Below are positions 42,905 through 52,767 of a stretch of DNA of 64,000 nucleotides, piece after piece. The translations under genes and the position numbers were made by a program. The stretch's first letter is position 1. Each line of letters starts with the position of its first letter. The notes beneath the pieces are model-generated. The model did no database searches, was not told the DNA's origin, and worked only from the letters and a program-made list of their open reading frames with translations. Source of the DNA: Shiella aurantiaca (GTDB lineage: Bacteria; Bacteroidota; Bacteroidia; Cytophagales; Cyclobacteriaceae); the NCBI GenBank assembly GCA_030412945.1, contig JAUHJS010000002.1:1-64000 (forward strand), given 5' to 3'.

Positions 42905-44191
42905 TTAGGATATCCATAAACCAATCACCAAGGCGATAATCATCGCGCCATAGCCCCAAAGTAGGATTTTTCGTAGGGTTTTGCTTCCGGCCCAGAGTCC
43001 AATTCCTAGCTTTACCAAGCTATTGGAAAGGGTGGCGATCAAAATGGCTTGAGCTGCCAAGGAAAGAGCCAAACCATTGAGGCTGAGTTTGCCCACCGTG
43101 ATACTGATGGCATCGATATCGGAGAATCCGGCAATGGCGCTGGAAATTAACAAACCGCGGTCGCCCAAATAGCTATTGGCATAGCTCACACTCAAAAGAA
43201 TTGCCATATACAAGGCACCAAATACCAGCGCGCCACGCAAATCAAGAGGTTTACCTTGGCGGATGGGTTCTTCCTGAATGGTTTTGTTTTTTTGACGCAG
43301 ATAATAAAAGAAGGTAATTCCCAAGCCCGTGAGCAGTACCAAGGCAATGGCCGGAATGAGGCTTTGCATCAGGCTAGGATTGAATAAGTACGTCCATACC
43401 CCTACGCGTACCACCATCATGGTGGAAGCCGCCAGTATCGCCACCCCGCAGTGCAAGGAAAGCGATTCATCTTTTTTACTTTTCTTGGAAAACACCCAGG
43501 TAACGGCCGTGCTGGAAATCAGTCCTCCAACAAATCCGCTCAACAAAATCCCTTTGCCGGAGCCAAGAATTCTCATCAACACATAGCCCACAAAGCCGAG
43601 CCCAGAGGTAAGCAAAATCACCCAGCCCACTTCGTGGGGATTGATCACCTCCCATGGGTCGATGGTTTTATTGGGTAAGAAGGGGAATATCAGCAGGGCA
43701 ATCACCACGTAGCGGATGAAATCGTACAGCTCTTCGGGCGTGATTTTTCCTACCCATGTCCGCAAGCGGATTTTGGCTGAAAGCAGTACCAACACCAACA
43801 CGGTAATCAGCAAGCTGATACTGAGCATGCCCATAAACGATAAGGTGCCGAGAAAAAAAGTAATGAGCAGGGAAAACTCTGTGGCTGCGCCAATATCTCC
43901 TTTGGAAGCGGTGATGAAATACGAAATACCTGTTAGGATTACCGCAGATAATACGATGGCAATGTAGACCCACATGCCCAAGATGTAATAGGTGAGTCCG
44001 CCCAGAAAGCCCAATAAAACAATGGAGACAAACGTACGAATGCCGGCAAAGCTCGGGCTGTTTTCTTTGGTGGCCGCATGTTCACGCTCCAAGCCGATGA
44101 TAGCGCCTATGCCCAATGCCACGAGCAAGCGGATGATAAAGTCCGTGGAGCTGAGTTGAAAAGTGTCGGTTTGAATAAGAAAACTATCCAT
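42905..44191 (-). CDS. MgtC/DUF4010-family membrane protein
   Basis: The 428-residue protein has an MgtC-like N-terminal half (about 15-155) starting LLVALGIGAIIGLEREHA, then a DUF4010-like C-terminal half with more hydrophobic segments, around 12 in all. MgtC-like proteins are linked to magnesium stress or inhibition of ATP synthase in some bacteria; here the function is unknown. It ends one base after the convergent P-type ATPase gene, a tight convergent pair. Confidence 0.88.
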   Translation of the reverse strand: MDSFLIQTDTFQLSSTDFIIRLLVALGIGAIIGLEREHAATKENSPSFAGIRTFVSIVLLGFLGGLTYYILGMWVYIAIVLSAVILTGISYFITASKGDIGAATEFSLLITFFLGTLSFMGMLSISLLITVLVLVLLSAKIRLRTWVGKITPEELYDFIRYVVIALLIFPFLPNKTIDPWEVINPHEVGWVILLTSGLGFVGYVLMRILGSGKGILLSGFVGGLISSTAVTWVFSKKSKKDESLSLHCGVAILAASTMMVVRVGVWTYLFNPSLMQSLIPAIALVLLTGLGITFFYYLRQKNKTIQEEPIRQGKPLDLRGALVFGALYMAILLSVSYANSYLGDRGLLISSAIAGFSDIDAISITVGKLSLNGLALSLAAQAILIATLSNSLVKLGIGLWAGSKTLRKILLWGYGAMIIALVIGLWIS

Positions 44192-44259
44192 GTGATTGAA
44201 CGCTTTCGTAATACTACAAGAATCCGCAGCCTTTTGCCATTTCCCGCCCCAATTTCATT

Positions 44260-44793
44260 TTAGGCTTTTCGCCTTGCCAAAAAATCATCTATCGCATCAA
44301 TCGCCCTTTGCACCCGCTGAGCACCCATGCCGGAAATAGTATAGAAAGGCTTTTCCAAAACCTTGATTTCCTTTTGGAACCAATGAAAAAAGAAAAAGCG
44401 TTCGTCCGGATTTTCGCGTAGCGGATCGGGCTCCCATGGCATATCGATATCGCAAAGGAGGTACACATCATAGGGCTGGGTGCGGATAGAGGCTTCTATC
44501 CATTCATCTACCCGTCCGTATTTATGCAGACTCCAAATTTTGTGGTTGATAAGCTCGGTATCGCAGAAGAGCAAGCTATTAGCTTTCGCCCCAAGGCGGA
44601 TTTCCTCTTTTTTTTGCCCTTGGGCCATAGTGAGTATATCGGAATAGGCATAGGGCCGCCCGAGCGTTTCGAGGTATTGTCGGGCAAACTCCGGCACCCA
44701 TTGCGTGGCATAGTGCTTCGCCAAAGCCTTTGCTAAATAGGATTTTCCGGTAGATTCCGGCCCTGTAATGGCCACCTTGATGAGCTTATCCAT
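44260..44793 (-). CDS. NadR-like AAA/P-loop kinase (nicotinamide riboside kinase candidate)
   Basis: The 177-residue P-loop protein starts at ATG 44793. Walker A GPESTGKS is at 10-17, and FARQYLETLGRPY and LLCDIDMPWEPDPLR correspond to the ribosylnicotinamide kinase half of NadR. It lacks the nucleotidyltransferase domain. It overlaps the pnuC stop by eight bases, so uptake of nicotinamide riboside and phosphorylation are coupled in one operon. Confidence 0.85.
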   Translation of the reverse strand: MDKLIKVAITGPESTGKSYLAKALAKHYATQWVPEFARQYLETLGRPYAYSDILTMAQGQKKEEIRLGAKANSLLFCDTELINHKIWSLHKYGRVDEWIEASIRTQPYDVYLLCDIDMPWEPDPLRENPDERFFFFHWFQKEIKVLEKPFYTISGMGAQRVQRAIDAIDDFLARRKA

Positions 44794-45400
44794 GCGCCAT
44801 TTGCTTAGTGAGGTGCTTTTTCCACTCAAAATACCCAATAATCACAATAATAACATAGGCTACAAAAAGCAGTGCTGTTAAATACAGAGCCTTGCTCCAA
44901 TACATATACACGGCCACGCCATCTACCACAATCCAGTATAACCAGTTTTCGATTTTTTTTCGCGCTACCATCCAGGTAGTAATCATGCTGAACACCGTAG
45001 TGAAGGAATCAATATACGGAAGCGAAGCCTCGGTATAGCGGCTAAGCAGCCAACCCATAAGTGCACTGGCCAATAGTCCTCCACTGATTAATCCCACATG
45101 TTGAGGTAGGGAAAGTTGACCGATAGGCAATTCCTTTTTCTTAAAGCCCCATTTCCACTGATACCATCCGTAGGCGGTGATAATCAAATAAAAACCTTGC
45201 AGGCTCAGCTCGGCTAGCAGGTGGGCTTCCCAGCAGATTTTTACATAAATCAATACACTGATAAGTCCGGCTCCCCAGCACCAGCTGTTTTCCCGCGCTG
45301 CCAAAAAAATATAAAGAAGGCCAAAAAACACTCCGGCTGCTTCCCACCAGGTCATGGCTTGCCAAGCGGAATATATCCCTTCAAGAATGCTATCTGTCAT
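44786..45400 (-). CDS. pnuC: PnuC-family nicotinamide riboside (or thiamine) transporter
   Basis: The 204-residue membrane protein has about seven hydrophobic segments and PnuC motifs WEAAGVFFGLLYIFLAAREN (about 19-38), YGWYQWKWG (about 76-84) and SFTTVFSMITTWMVARK. Pairing with a NadR-like kinase argues for nicotinamide riboside rather than thiamine. No thiamine riboswitch is visible upstream. Confidence 0.88.
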   Translation of the reverse strand: MTDSILEGIYSAWQAMTWWEAAGVFFGLLYIFLAARENSWCWGAGLISVLIYVKICWEAHLLAELSLQGFYLIITAYGWYQWKWGFKKKELPIGQLSLPQHVGLISGGLLASALMGWLLSRYTEASLPYIDSFTTVFSMITTWMVARKKIENWLYWIVVDGVAVYMYWSKALYLTALLFVAYVIIVIIGYFEWKKHLTKQMAHG

Positions 45401-45503
45401 GGTGCCAAATATACCACCATTCCCTAGGTTTCTGTTATTTTTTTATGCCAATGCAACCTCATTAGTCTAGTTAGCGTCTATCTTCTACAAAAGTGTAAGA
45501 AAT

Positions 45504-45842
45504 ATGCAGAAAGGAAGTTACCTAGGTGAATTAGAAGAACTTATCCTCTTGGCAGCTGCCTCGCTAGGCGAAAATGCCTACGGCTTGGCCATCATGGAAG
45601 CCCTCAATGAAAAAGCCAAGCGCAACCTGAGCCTTAGTGCCGTGCACACGGTTTTGTACCGCTTAGAAGAAAAAGGTTTGCTGCGTTCTGAGATGGGCGG
45701 GGCTACAGCCGAGCGAGGCGGAAGGCGCAAACGCCTATTTAAAATGACCCAATATGGGGCGCAAGCCCTGCAAGAAAACCGCGAAGTACGCGAAAGCTTT
45801 TGGTCGAGCATTTCGCTACAGTGGCAAGGAGGAAACCTATGA
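45504..45842 (+). CDS. PadR-family transcriptional regulator
   Basis: The 112-residue winged-helix protein has YLGELEELILLAAASLGENA at about 5-24 and SAVHTVLYRLEEKGLLRSEM at about 47-66. ATG and TGA overlap (ATGA) with the permease gene, and an AGGAGG precedes that ATG at 45827-45832. It likely represses the permease operon. Confidence 0.92.
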   Translation: MQKGSYLGELEELILLAAASLGENAYGLAIMEALNEKAKRNLSLSAVHTVLYRLEEKGLLRSEMGGATAERGGRRKRLFKMTQYGAQALQENREVRESFWSSISLQWQGGNL

Positions 45843-48478
45843 AAAAGCCCGCCAGCATCCCCACTTGGGCCGAGCGCTTTTTTGCGTGGTACTGTGCCCC
45901 GCACCTGCACGAAGAACTGCAAGGCGATTTGGCCGAGCAGTTTGAGCACCATTGCAGTCGCTACTCCGTCAGCAAGGCACGCAGACTCTACTGGTGGAAT
46001 GTAATCCGTCTTTTGGGGCCACATACACTCAAACGAAAATCAGTCAATTACTCAACAAACAACACCATCATGTTCAAAAACTATCTACTGGTAGCCTATC
46101 GCAGTCTTATGAAGCGGAAGAGCTACACCTTTATCAATGTGTTTGGCCTTGCCCTAGGCATAGCCAGTGCCTACCTTATTTTTGCCTATGTGAAGCATGA
46201 GCTCAGTTACGATGAATTCCATTCACAGAAAGATCACATCTACCGCAGCCAGGTGAATTTCCATATTGGCGGAGAGGACAATAACACCTCAGTAAGCCCT
46301 ACGGCTCTTTTGCCTCATTTAAAAAGAGAATTTCCGGAAATAAAAGAAGGCGTTCGCGTATACAATCCGGGTATTTTTGCTCCGATGGTTTTGCAGGTTG
46401 ACGAGCAGAAATATGAAGAAAAGCGTTTCTTCTATGCCGACAGTACCTTCTTCAAGGTGTTTGACTATGAATTAATCCAAGGGGATAAAAAAACTGCGCT
46501 TAGTACACCCAACAGTGTATTGCTGACCCAGCGCATGGCCACCAAATATTTTGGCTATACCGACCCCATCGGGAAAACCATACGCCTCAATAATGTGCGC
46601 GACTTCACCGTAACTGGCATTTTGGAAAATGTTCCTCAGAATAGCCATCTACAATTCGATTTTTTAGCCACTTTCAGCTCGCTGGGTGTAGCCAAAAGAG
46701 AAGAATGGTGGGGCGCCAACTATCAGACTTTTGTGGTGCTCAACGAGCAAGCCGATGTGAAAGTGGTGGAAGACCGCCTTTTTGAACAAGTAAAAGAAAT
46801 GACCAAAGGGCAATTGCCAAGCAATGGCGACTATGTGCGCTATAGCTTCACGCCCCTCCTCGATTTGCATTTCAATACCAGCTATAGCAATGAGTGGGAA
46901 CCCACCAGCAGCATGGTATATATCTACATATTCACGGCTATTGCATTCCTGATTATCTTGATTGCCTGCATCAATTACATGAACTTATCTACCGCCCGCG
47001 CCACCGATAGGGCACGCGAAGTGGGCATGCGCAAAGTGATGGGTGCCTACCGTTCGCAGGTATTCAGTCAGTTTATGAGTGAGGCCATTTTGATTACGCT
47101 CATTGCGGGAATGTTGGCTTTGGTCTTAGTACAGGTGGCTATCCCCGTGTTCAATGATGTAACGGGTAAAAATTTCACCTCGGCTATTTTGCTGAACCGC
47201 GAACTCCTCAGCTACTTTGGGGCCATTTTGCTGGCCGTAAGTTTATTGGCAGGCGCTTATCCGGCTTTGGCCTTATCGGGTTTCAAGCCTATCAAAGTGC
47301 TCAAAGGTCAGTTTAAGCATAGCACTTCGGCAGTGGCCTTGCGCAAAGGCTTGGTGGTGTTCCAATTTGCCATCTCTATGTTTTTGATCATGAGCACCTT
47401 GGTGATTATGAGCCAGCTGCGCTTTATCCAAGATAAGCAACTCGGCTATACCAAAGACCAAGTATTGGCCTTCCCACTAGACTATGCACTCAGTGAAAAA
47501 CTACCCACCATCAAACAGGCACTAAGTGCCCAAAGTGGTGTATTAGGTGTAACGTCTTCCACCAATCTACCCAACTTAGTCCGCGGAGGCTATTCGCTTA
47601 GTGTACAGGGCATGGCTGAAGGAAGCGAACTTATGATCACCGCACAAGCGATTGATGAAAACTACCTGGAAGTGCTGGATATGGAATTGGTAGCGGGGGA
47701 AAAACTTACGGCTACAGATGCACTACTGGTGCAAGACACCGTCTACCAAAACCGCACCTACAATATTCTGGTAAATGAAACGGCCGTGAGAAAACTAGGC
47801 CTTACGCCCGAAGAGGCCGTGGGCATTGCCAGCAATGTGGGCGAACGCAAGGGCATTATTAAAGGGGTAATGAAAGATTTCCACTACCAATCGTTGCAAC
47901 AAGAAATAGGCTCGGTGGCCTACTTTATTGAGCCGGAGCAGTTCAATTATGTAATGGTGAAAGTGGCACCCCAAAATATGGAACATACCTTGGCGGGATT
48001 ACAAACACTATGGTCGAAACTGGCTCCTCATCGCCCCTTTGAGTTTGAATTTTTGGATGAGAACTTCAAAAACATGTATGCCTCCGAGCAGAATATTGCC
48101 CAAATCTTTCAGGTCTTCTCTATCATTGCACTTTTAGTAGGAGCCTTGGGCTTGTTCGGCTTGGCCAGCTACACCACCATTCAGCGTGCGAAAGAAATCA
48201 GCGTGCGCAAAGTACTGGGCGCTTCAGTAGGTCAATTGGTGATTTTGCTGAATAAAGATTTTGTCCTACTGATAGTGTGGGCCATGGTCTTGGCGATTCC
48301 CCTTTCGTTCTATTTTATGAACCAATGGCTAAGCAATTTTGCTTTCCGCACCGAAATCCACTGGTTTATTCCTGCGCTAGCGGCCATACTTACCTTATTG
48401 GCTGCCCTGCTCACCGTAAGTTGGGAATCGGTGAAATCAGCTCTAAGCAATCCGGCTGATCGCCTGAAAAGCGAGTAA
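45839..48478 (+). CDS. FtsX/MacB-like ABC transporter permease with PadR-linked prefix
   Basis: The 879-residue product starts at ATG 45839, overlapping the PadR stop (ATGA) with a strong Shine-Dalgarno AGGAGG. An N-terminal prefix (1-65) with WAERFFAWYCAPHLHEELQG is the kind often seen in PadR-linked permeases. Two MacB/FtsX units follow, each with a periplasmic domain and a membrane segment set (SYTFINVFGLALGIASAYL near 92; ARATDRAREVGMRKVMGAYR near 387-406; EISVRKVLGASVGQL near 784-798). The matching ATPase is not in this window. Confidence 0.9.
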   Translation: MKKPASIPTWAERFFAWYCAPHLHEELQGDLAEQFEHHCSRYSVSKARRLYWWNVIRLLGPHTLKRKSVNYSTNNTIMFKNYLLVAYRSLMKRKSYTFINVFGLALGIASAYLIFAYVKHELSYDEFHSQKDHIYRSQVNFHIGGEDNNTSVSPTALLPHLKREFPEIKEGVRVYNPGIFAPMVLQVDEQKYEEKRFFYADSTFFKVFDYELIQGDKKTALSTPNSVLLTQRMATKYFGYTDPIGKTIRLNNVRDFTVTGILENVPQNSHLQFDFLATFSSLGVAKREEWWGANYQTFVVLNEQADVKVVEDRLFEQVKEMTKGQLPSNGDYVRYSFTPLLDLHFNTSYSNEWEPTSSMVYIYIFTAIAFLIILIACINYMNLSTARATDRAREVGMRKVMGAYRSQVFSQFMSEAILITLIAGMLALVLVQVAIPVFNDVTGKNFTSAILLNRELLSYFGAILLAVSLLAGAYPALALSGFKPIKVLKGQFKHSTSAVALRKGLVVFQFAISMFLIMSTLVIMSQLRFIQDKQLGYTKDQVLAFPLDYALSEKLPTIKQALSAQSGVLGVTSSTNLPNLVRGGYSLSVQGMAEGSELMITAQAIDENYLEVLDMELVAGEKLTATDALLVQDTVYQNRTYNILVNETAVRKLGLTPEEAVGIASNVGERKGIIKGVMKDFHYQSLQQEIGSVAYFIEPEQFNYVMVKVAPQNMEHTLAGLQTLWSKLAPHRPFEFEFLDENFKNMYASEQNIAQIFQVFSIIALLVGALGLFGLASYTTIQRAKEISVRKVLGASVGQLVILLNKDFVLLIVWAMVLAIPLSFYFMNQWLSNFAFRTEIHWFIPALAAILTLLAALLTVSWESVKSALSNPADRLKSE

Positions 48479-48484
48479 AAAAAA

Positions 48485-48515
48485 GGGAGCGTATGATTGA
48501 TACGCTCCCTTTTTT
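48485..48515. terminator. Bidirectional terminator between permease and serine protease genes
   Basis: GGGAGCGTAT pairs with ATACGCTCCC around a GATTG loop, with A-rich left and T-rich right sides. It serves both convergent genes. Confidence 0.8.
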
Positions 48516-48516
48516 C

Positions 48517-51500
48517 TTATTTCTTGGTGAATTTACCCATCTTTCGACCCTCTGCCCCTTCATAATAAAGCAGGTACATTCCAGCCGATAAATGACTGAT
48601 ATCGAGCTGATATCCCTGCGAACTCGCTTGTCCGCGAACCGAATAGCGTCTTCCGCTGAGATCGGTGATAACCCAATCAGCTCCCTTTACTTGTTCTAAT
48701 CCCGAAACCATCAGATGATTTTCCGCAGGATTAGGAAACAGCATGAAGCTTTGAGTAAAATCAGGTATTCCGGTAAACAAATCGGGGGCTTCAATGGTAA
48801 AGTCCACAGAGGCTTCTTCCCCTGTGCTAAAGTTGGTAATAGAAGCCAAGGTAGTATTGCCCTGCTTGATAGCCGCACTTGGGCCGCCATCGCCATACGA
48901 ATCGCCCAGTACAAAAGTGAAAGTACCGGGAGCCAAGCAGGCATCAAAAACATAGGTAATCCCCTCTTGAACTAAAGCATCAAAATTATAAGCGATGAGC
49001 GTGGTATTTTGCATAATCATCCAATAGGTTTCCTCAGGGTAATTATCGGTTGTGATTTCTATACTAATCTTATCCTCCTGCGTACCTTGGGTAAAGTTTT
49101 GCGTCCATTCAAAGGCATTATTAGTGGAATTTTCATCGGAAGATTCACCTTGAATGGTGGTTAGGTTGGCGGAAATCACATTTTCACCCGTACTCATACC
49201 ACTCACCCGAATAGGGAAGGCTTCTTCATCCCCACCTGTAAGACTGCCCGTCCATTGGTAGCTTTGCGCACTTTGGCTACCTACTTGATACGACACATTA
49301 GCGGATGTCAGCACGCCCGTTCCTTCGTTTTTCAGATACACCCAAATCTCGGCTGTATCGTCACATGAATGCAGGTTGGAAGGGTATCCATCCTCTGGAA
49401 AAGCCATGCGCAAGGATGCATCAAAAGTTTGCTCGAAAGGCAAGGAGAAATTAAAACTCACTTTACTACCAAACTGTCCGCTAAGAGTTCCTATTAATTC
49501 ACCGCTATCATCTGCTCCGGAATATAAGGAAAGGGAAGCCCCTGCTTCCAATCCATCCCCATAGGTATCTTCCAATACAAAAATATAGTCGCCTTCATTC
49601 AAGCAAAAGCTTTCTGTTTGGGTAGAGTTGGGATCCACATTGAAATAGGTATTTCCTTCATAACCGGCATATACTTCCACTCCTTCTGTGTCGGTAATTT
49701 TCCAAAGGGTTTCGTAAGGATATTCATCTAAGGTAATCGATACAAACAAAGGATATCCTGAGCTCAGGACAAAGTCTGCAGACAAGGTGTTGTTGGTAGG
49801 GTTGCCATCGGCTGCGTCAAGAACTTCCACAGAAATGGAGTGAGAACCTTCTGCCCCAAAATCAATCCCTGTCAAGCTAATTTCTGTGCTTTGCCCAGCC
49901 TCCAAAGGAGTATCCAAGTCGATAGTTTGCTCCAGCGGTGCTCCTACATTGGTCGTTATCCTAAGGCTAATGGATGAGAAAGCATCTGTTCCCCGATTGG
50001 TAATTTCTATACTAGGAACAATTACAAAGCTGCCCGTACAGGCATATAGGGTTTCGTTGATATTTGTAAAAGCATTTAGAGCGATATCCAGAGCAGGTTT
50101 GGCGGCTGTATGCGTACCCGGGGTAGCTACATCGGCACTGTAAGTGCTAAGTGACCAATTTTGTGGAAAATCCGAGGCAAACTCACCGTTGTTGGCACTG
50201 ATAACCCATGAAGCGCGAACGGCTACCTTGTTGGTATATTCCCAATCGGTGCCTGTTCCGTTTTCGCCTATTTTTCCATAGGAGTCCAATACTTTTCCTG
50301 CTTCTGCATCGAACAAAGCATACACATCATTGCCATCCCCACTAAGGTTGGCTAGCACTAAATCGGCATCGGTATTGGTAAATGGACCACCCCACTGAGG
50401 TAAGAAGGCTACAGAAGAGATAGTGAAGCTTGTCCCCGCAGGGATTTCACCCAAATCGGCAATCGATAGAGTGTGGGTAGCTTCGGTAGCTCCTCCTTCA
50501 TATACCTGAATAACCAGTTGGGCCAAAGAATAAGGGGCATCAGAAGCATTATGAATTTCGATGTAGCTCGGCAAATTACCCGACTCATTGCCGCTCACCA
50601 CCTCACTGATAATCAAACCCGGATAGGCATTGTTAGAAACTCCTGAGTTTTCATAAATCCAATCGGCAAAATAGGCCACATTGGCCCACAGTCCGGGAGC
50701 ATCGGCATCGGCACAGCCAAAACCCCAGCTAGTGGCTCCTGCCACAATATAACCTGTACCGCTGGCATTGGGTACTACCAAAGGGCCACCACTATCGCCT
50801 TGGCAAGCATCTATACCGCCATTTTCGGTGTCGCCTGCGGCCAACATGGTTTCGTTGAGCGTAACAGGCCCATCGGGATGGGCTTCATACAAAGCATTGG
50901 CTACCGAAAGTTCTACAATAGGGATTTGAACTGATTGTAAAATATCAGGTGCGCTACCGCCCGAGGAGAGTGTTCCCCAACCGGAAATAATGGCCAGAAC
51001 TCCGGCATCAATCAGTCCGGCATCCACATCCGCCTGGGTAGCATAGGCAACGGCTTGCGCCCGAGGGCCTGATAGGTCGATGGGTGATTCTAAACGAAGC
51101 AAAGCAATATCGTATCCTGTACTGACACCCGTATAGGTCTCGTGTTGGATGATTTCGTCCACCTGAATTACCTGACCTTCTTCTAAATTCGTGATATCAG
51201 TTATACCCGCACCAATTTGAATATTGGCTGCTGATTCGCCATCGATGCAGTGGGCGGCCGTCAATACCCAATATGGATCTATGATGGTACCTCCGCAAAA
51301 CTGCGAACCATTGCTCAGCAAGGCCACTTGCCAAGGTACAGCCGTAATGTCCGTATCTTCTCCACCCACAATAGGAGGCGGATTGAATACGGGAACGGTG
51401 GCGTTTGGACGTGCAGTATCCTTGGGAGTTTTGTTATAATTTTCTTTTTTGTTGGGTGCTTTTATGGATTGAGCCACGCCTAGGTGGGCTACAACAAGCA

Positions 51501-51546
51501 GGCAAGCCAATATAAGCAAGCGGGGTTTAGTAAAGTGCTGGATCAT
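48517..51546 (-). CDS. Secreted trypsin-like serine protease with T9SS sorting domain
   Basis: The 1009-residue product has a signal peptide (about 1-25) and a propeptide. A trypsin domain follows (about 58-300): IVGGEDT start, His in TAAHCID, Asp in YDIALLRL and Ser in CQGDSGGP. A lamin-tail-like region (PGLIISEVVSGNES, about 308-460) and two or more CARDB-like beta domains lead to a type IX sorting domain at the end (FMLFPNPAEN, then AGMYLLYYEG, near 930-1009). It is predicted to be secreted or surface-attached and to cut extracellular protein. Confidence 0.92.
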   Translation of the reverse strand: MIQHFTKPRLLILACLLVVAHLGVAQSIKAPNKKENYNKTPKDTARPNATVPVFNPPPIVGGEDTDITAVPWQVALLSNGSQFCGGTIIDPYWVLTAAHCIDGESAANIQIGAGITDITNLEEGQVIQVDEIIQHETYTGVSTGYDIALLRLESPIDLSGPRAQAVAYATQADVDAGLIDAGVLAIISGWGTLSSGGSAPDILQSVQIPIVELSVANALYEAHPDGPVTLNETMLAAGDTENGGIDACQGDSGGPLVVPNASGTGYIVAGATSWGFGCADADAPGLWANVAYFADWIYENSGVSNNAYPGLIISEVVSGNESGNLPSYIEIHNASDAPYSLAQLVIQVYEGGATEATHTLSIADLGEIPAGTSFTISSVAFLPQWGGPFTNTDADLVLANLSGDGNDVYALFDAEAGKVLDSYGKIGENGTGTDWEYTNKVAVRASWVISANNGEFASDFPQNWSLSTYSADVATPGTHTAAKPALDIALNAFTNINETLYACTGSFVIVPSIEITNRGTDAFSSISLRITTNVGAPLEQTIDLDTPLEAGQSTEISLTGIDFGAEGSHSISVEVLDAADGNPTNNTLSADFVLSSGYPLFVSITLDEYPYETLWKITDTEGVEVYAGYEGNTYFNVDPNSTQTESFCLNEGDYIFVLEDTYGDGLEAGASLSLYSGADDSGELIGTLSGQFGSKVSFNFSLPFEQTFDASLRMAFPEDGYPSNLHSCDDTAEIWVYLKNEGTGVLTSANVSYQVGSQSAQSYQWTGSLTGGDEEAFPIRVSGMSTGENVISANLTTIQGESSDENSTNNAFEWTQNFTQGTQEDKISIEITTDNYPEETYWMIMQNTTLIAYNFDALVQEGITYVFDACLAPGTFTFVLGDSYGDGGPSAAIKQGNTTLASITNFSTGEEASVDFTIEAPDLFTGIPDFTQSFMLFPNPAENHLMVSGLEQVKGADWVITDLSGRRYSVRGQASSQGYQLDISHLSAGMYLLYYEGAEGRKMGKFTKK

Positions 51547-51658
51547 AGGGTTAATTTTTCGGCCTACAATAAGTTGAATTTATTTGAAATAGGATGAATC
51601 TGGAGGGATATTTTATTGAAATAGTATTTTTCTGGATAGCAAACCCCTAAAAAGGAGT

Positions 51659-51696
51659 AAAAAAGCAGATTTATATGTTCTAACACCAAATCTGCT
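51659..51696 (-). terminator. Terminator of the ParA cluster (minus strand)
   Basis: AGCAGATTT (51664-51672) pairs with AAATCTGCT (51688-51696), and the minus strand reads into a T run at 51659-51663. It follows the stop at 51755 on the same strand. Confidence 0.55.
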
Positions 51697-51754
51697 TAAG
51701 GAAAAGAGGTGAAATTTAGTATATCAAAAACAAGAGTTTGAACCTATCGGCCGC

Positions 51755-52090
51755 TTAGCGCTCGTTGTGCTGGAGATACAAAAGGGTATTGAGCAGCATC
51801 ACTTCTGCCGCTTTCAGATCTTCTTTTTCTTCTAAAAACTGTATGCTGGCAGCCAATAGCACCTGGTAGCCGGAGAGTTTCTGGGCATCCGCAATAGCTT
51901 GCAGCTGGCTGGCCAGTTGTGCAGCGGCTGCTTTTAGCTTAGGGTCTTGCCACTGCGATTTCTTCTCTACTTTAGCGAGTACCGTCCCTTTACTTTTCAG
52001 GAATTCTTGCTCATTGGAGGCACTAGGTGTTTCTTGCTGCTGATGCTTCAAGAAAGCATTCAAATCTTGCAGGGTGTTTTTCTTGGCCAT
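51755..52090 (-). CDS. Hypothetical protein downstream of ParA
   Basis: The 111-residue product is hydrophilic and helical, with an N-terminal KNTLQDLNAFLKHQQQ and a C-terminal LKAAEVMLLNTLLYLQHNE. Its start is one base after the ParA stop. Small proteins linked to orphan ParA/MinD proteins often act as adaptors; nothing more can be said. Confidence 0.72.
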   Translation of the reverse strand: MAKKNTLQDLNAFLKHQQQETPSASNEQEFLKSKGTVLAKVEKKSQWQDPKLKAAAAQLASQLQAIADAQKLSGYQVLLAASIQFLEEKEDLKAAEVMLLNTLLYLQHNER

Positions 52091-52091
52091 G

Positions 52092-52715
52092 TTACAAAAG
52101 GCTAATGAGTTCTTTGCTTACTTCTAAAAACTCCTTTTCAGGGAGCAGGGTGCTAAAGTTGGCGAATGTATTTTTCTGGGGCACGCGCGATTCGGTCACG
52201 ATAGCATCGAGCTGCTCCAGCAAGGCTTGTATGGTTTCTTTTTTGGTCGAACTGTGCACACGATTGGGCAGCACCACTATTTTCAGATTGGGATTGAGCA
52301 CGCGCGCAGGTTTCAAATCTTCCACCGTCTGGAAAGTCACCAGTAAATCGTTTTGGGTGAGGCTAGTCGGTACCACCACCATGTCGCAAACCATGCTGAG
52401 TTTTTTGATGTTCTCATCGGTATGCTTTCCGGCACTGTCGATAATGATGAAATCGAGCTTTTTGTCTGCCTTGAGCGTATCGATTTGGTTGATCACGTTG
52501 CGGTCATCGGAAGCAATAATCTGAAAAACACTTTTATCGTTTGCCCCCGTTTTGAAAAGCTCCATTTGGCGGAGGGTATTGAGGGTGTAATTGGTATCGG
52601 TTTCCACCAAACTCACTTTATGCCCCAAATTGAAGAGCATAGTGGCCAAATTAATGGCAGTGGTAGTTTTTCCGGTGCCACCCTTGCGGCTTACAAATGC
52701 AATAACTTTTCCCAT
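52092..52715 (-). CDS. ParA/MinD-family ATPase
   Basis: The product has 207 residues from ATG 52715. The deviant Walker A KGGTGKTT lies at 11-18 with both lysines, and FIIIDSAGKH near 92-101 is the Walker A'/B-like region. It has no N-terminal DNA-binding domain, so it is not a plasmid ParA of that type. It groups with small genes on either side rather than with parB. It may position a cellular cargo. Confidence 0.88.
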   Translation of the reverse strand: MGKVIAFVSRKGGTGKTTTAINLATMLFNLGHKVSLVETDTNYTLNTLRQMELFKTGANDKSVFQIIASDDRNVINQIDTLKADKKLDFIIIDSAGKHTDENIKKLSMVCDMVVVPTSLTQNDLLVTFQTVEDLKPARVLNPNLKIVVLPNRVHSSTKKETIQALLEQLDAIVTESRVPQKNTFANFSTLLPEKEFLEVSKELISLL

Positions 52716-52767
52716 AGTGTACAATTAACTAAAAATAGGAATTGGCCAAGCCAAAACCAAATTATGC

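Noticed and set aside
45401..45503. Thiamine (TPP) riboswitch before pnuC
   Set aside because: The short space upstream lacks the CUGAGA and GCUGAGA-type conserved loops, and the partner gene is NadR-like.
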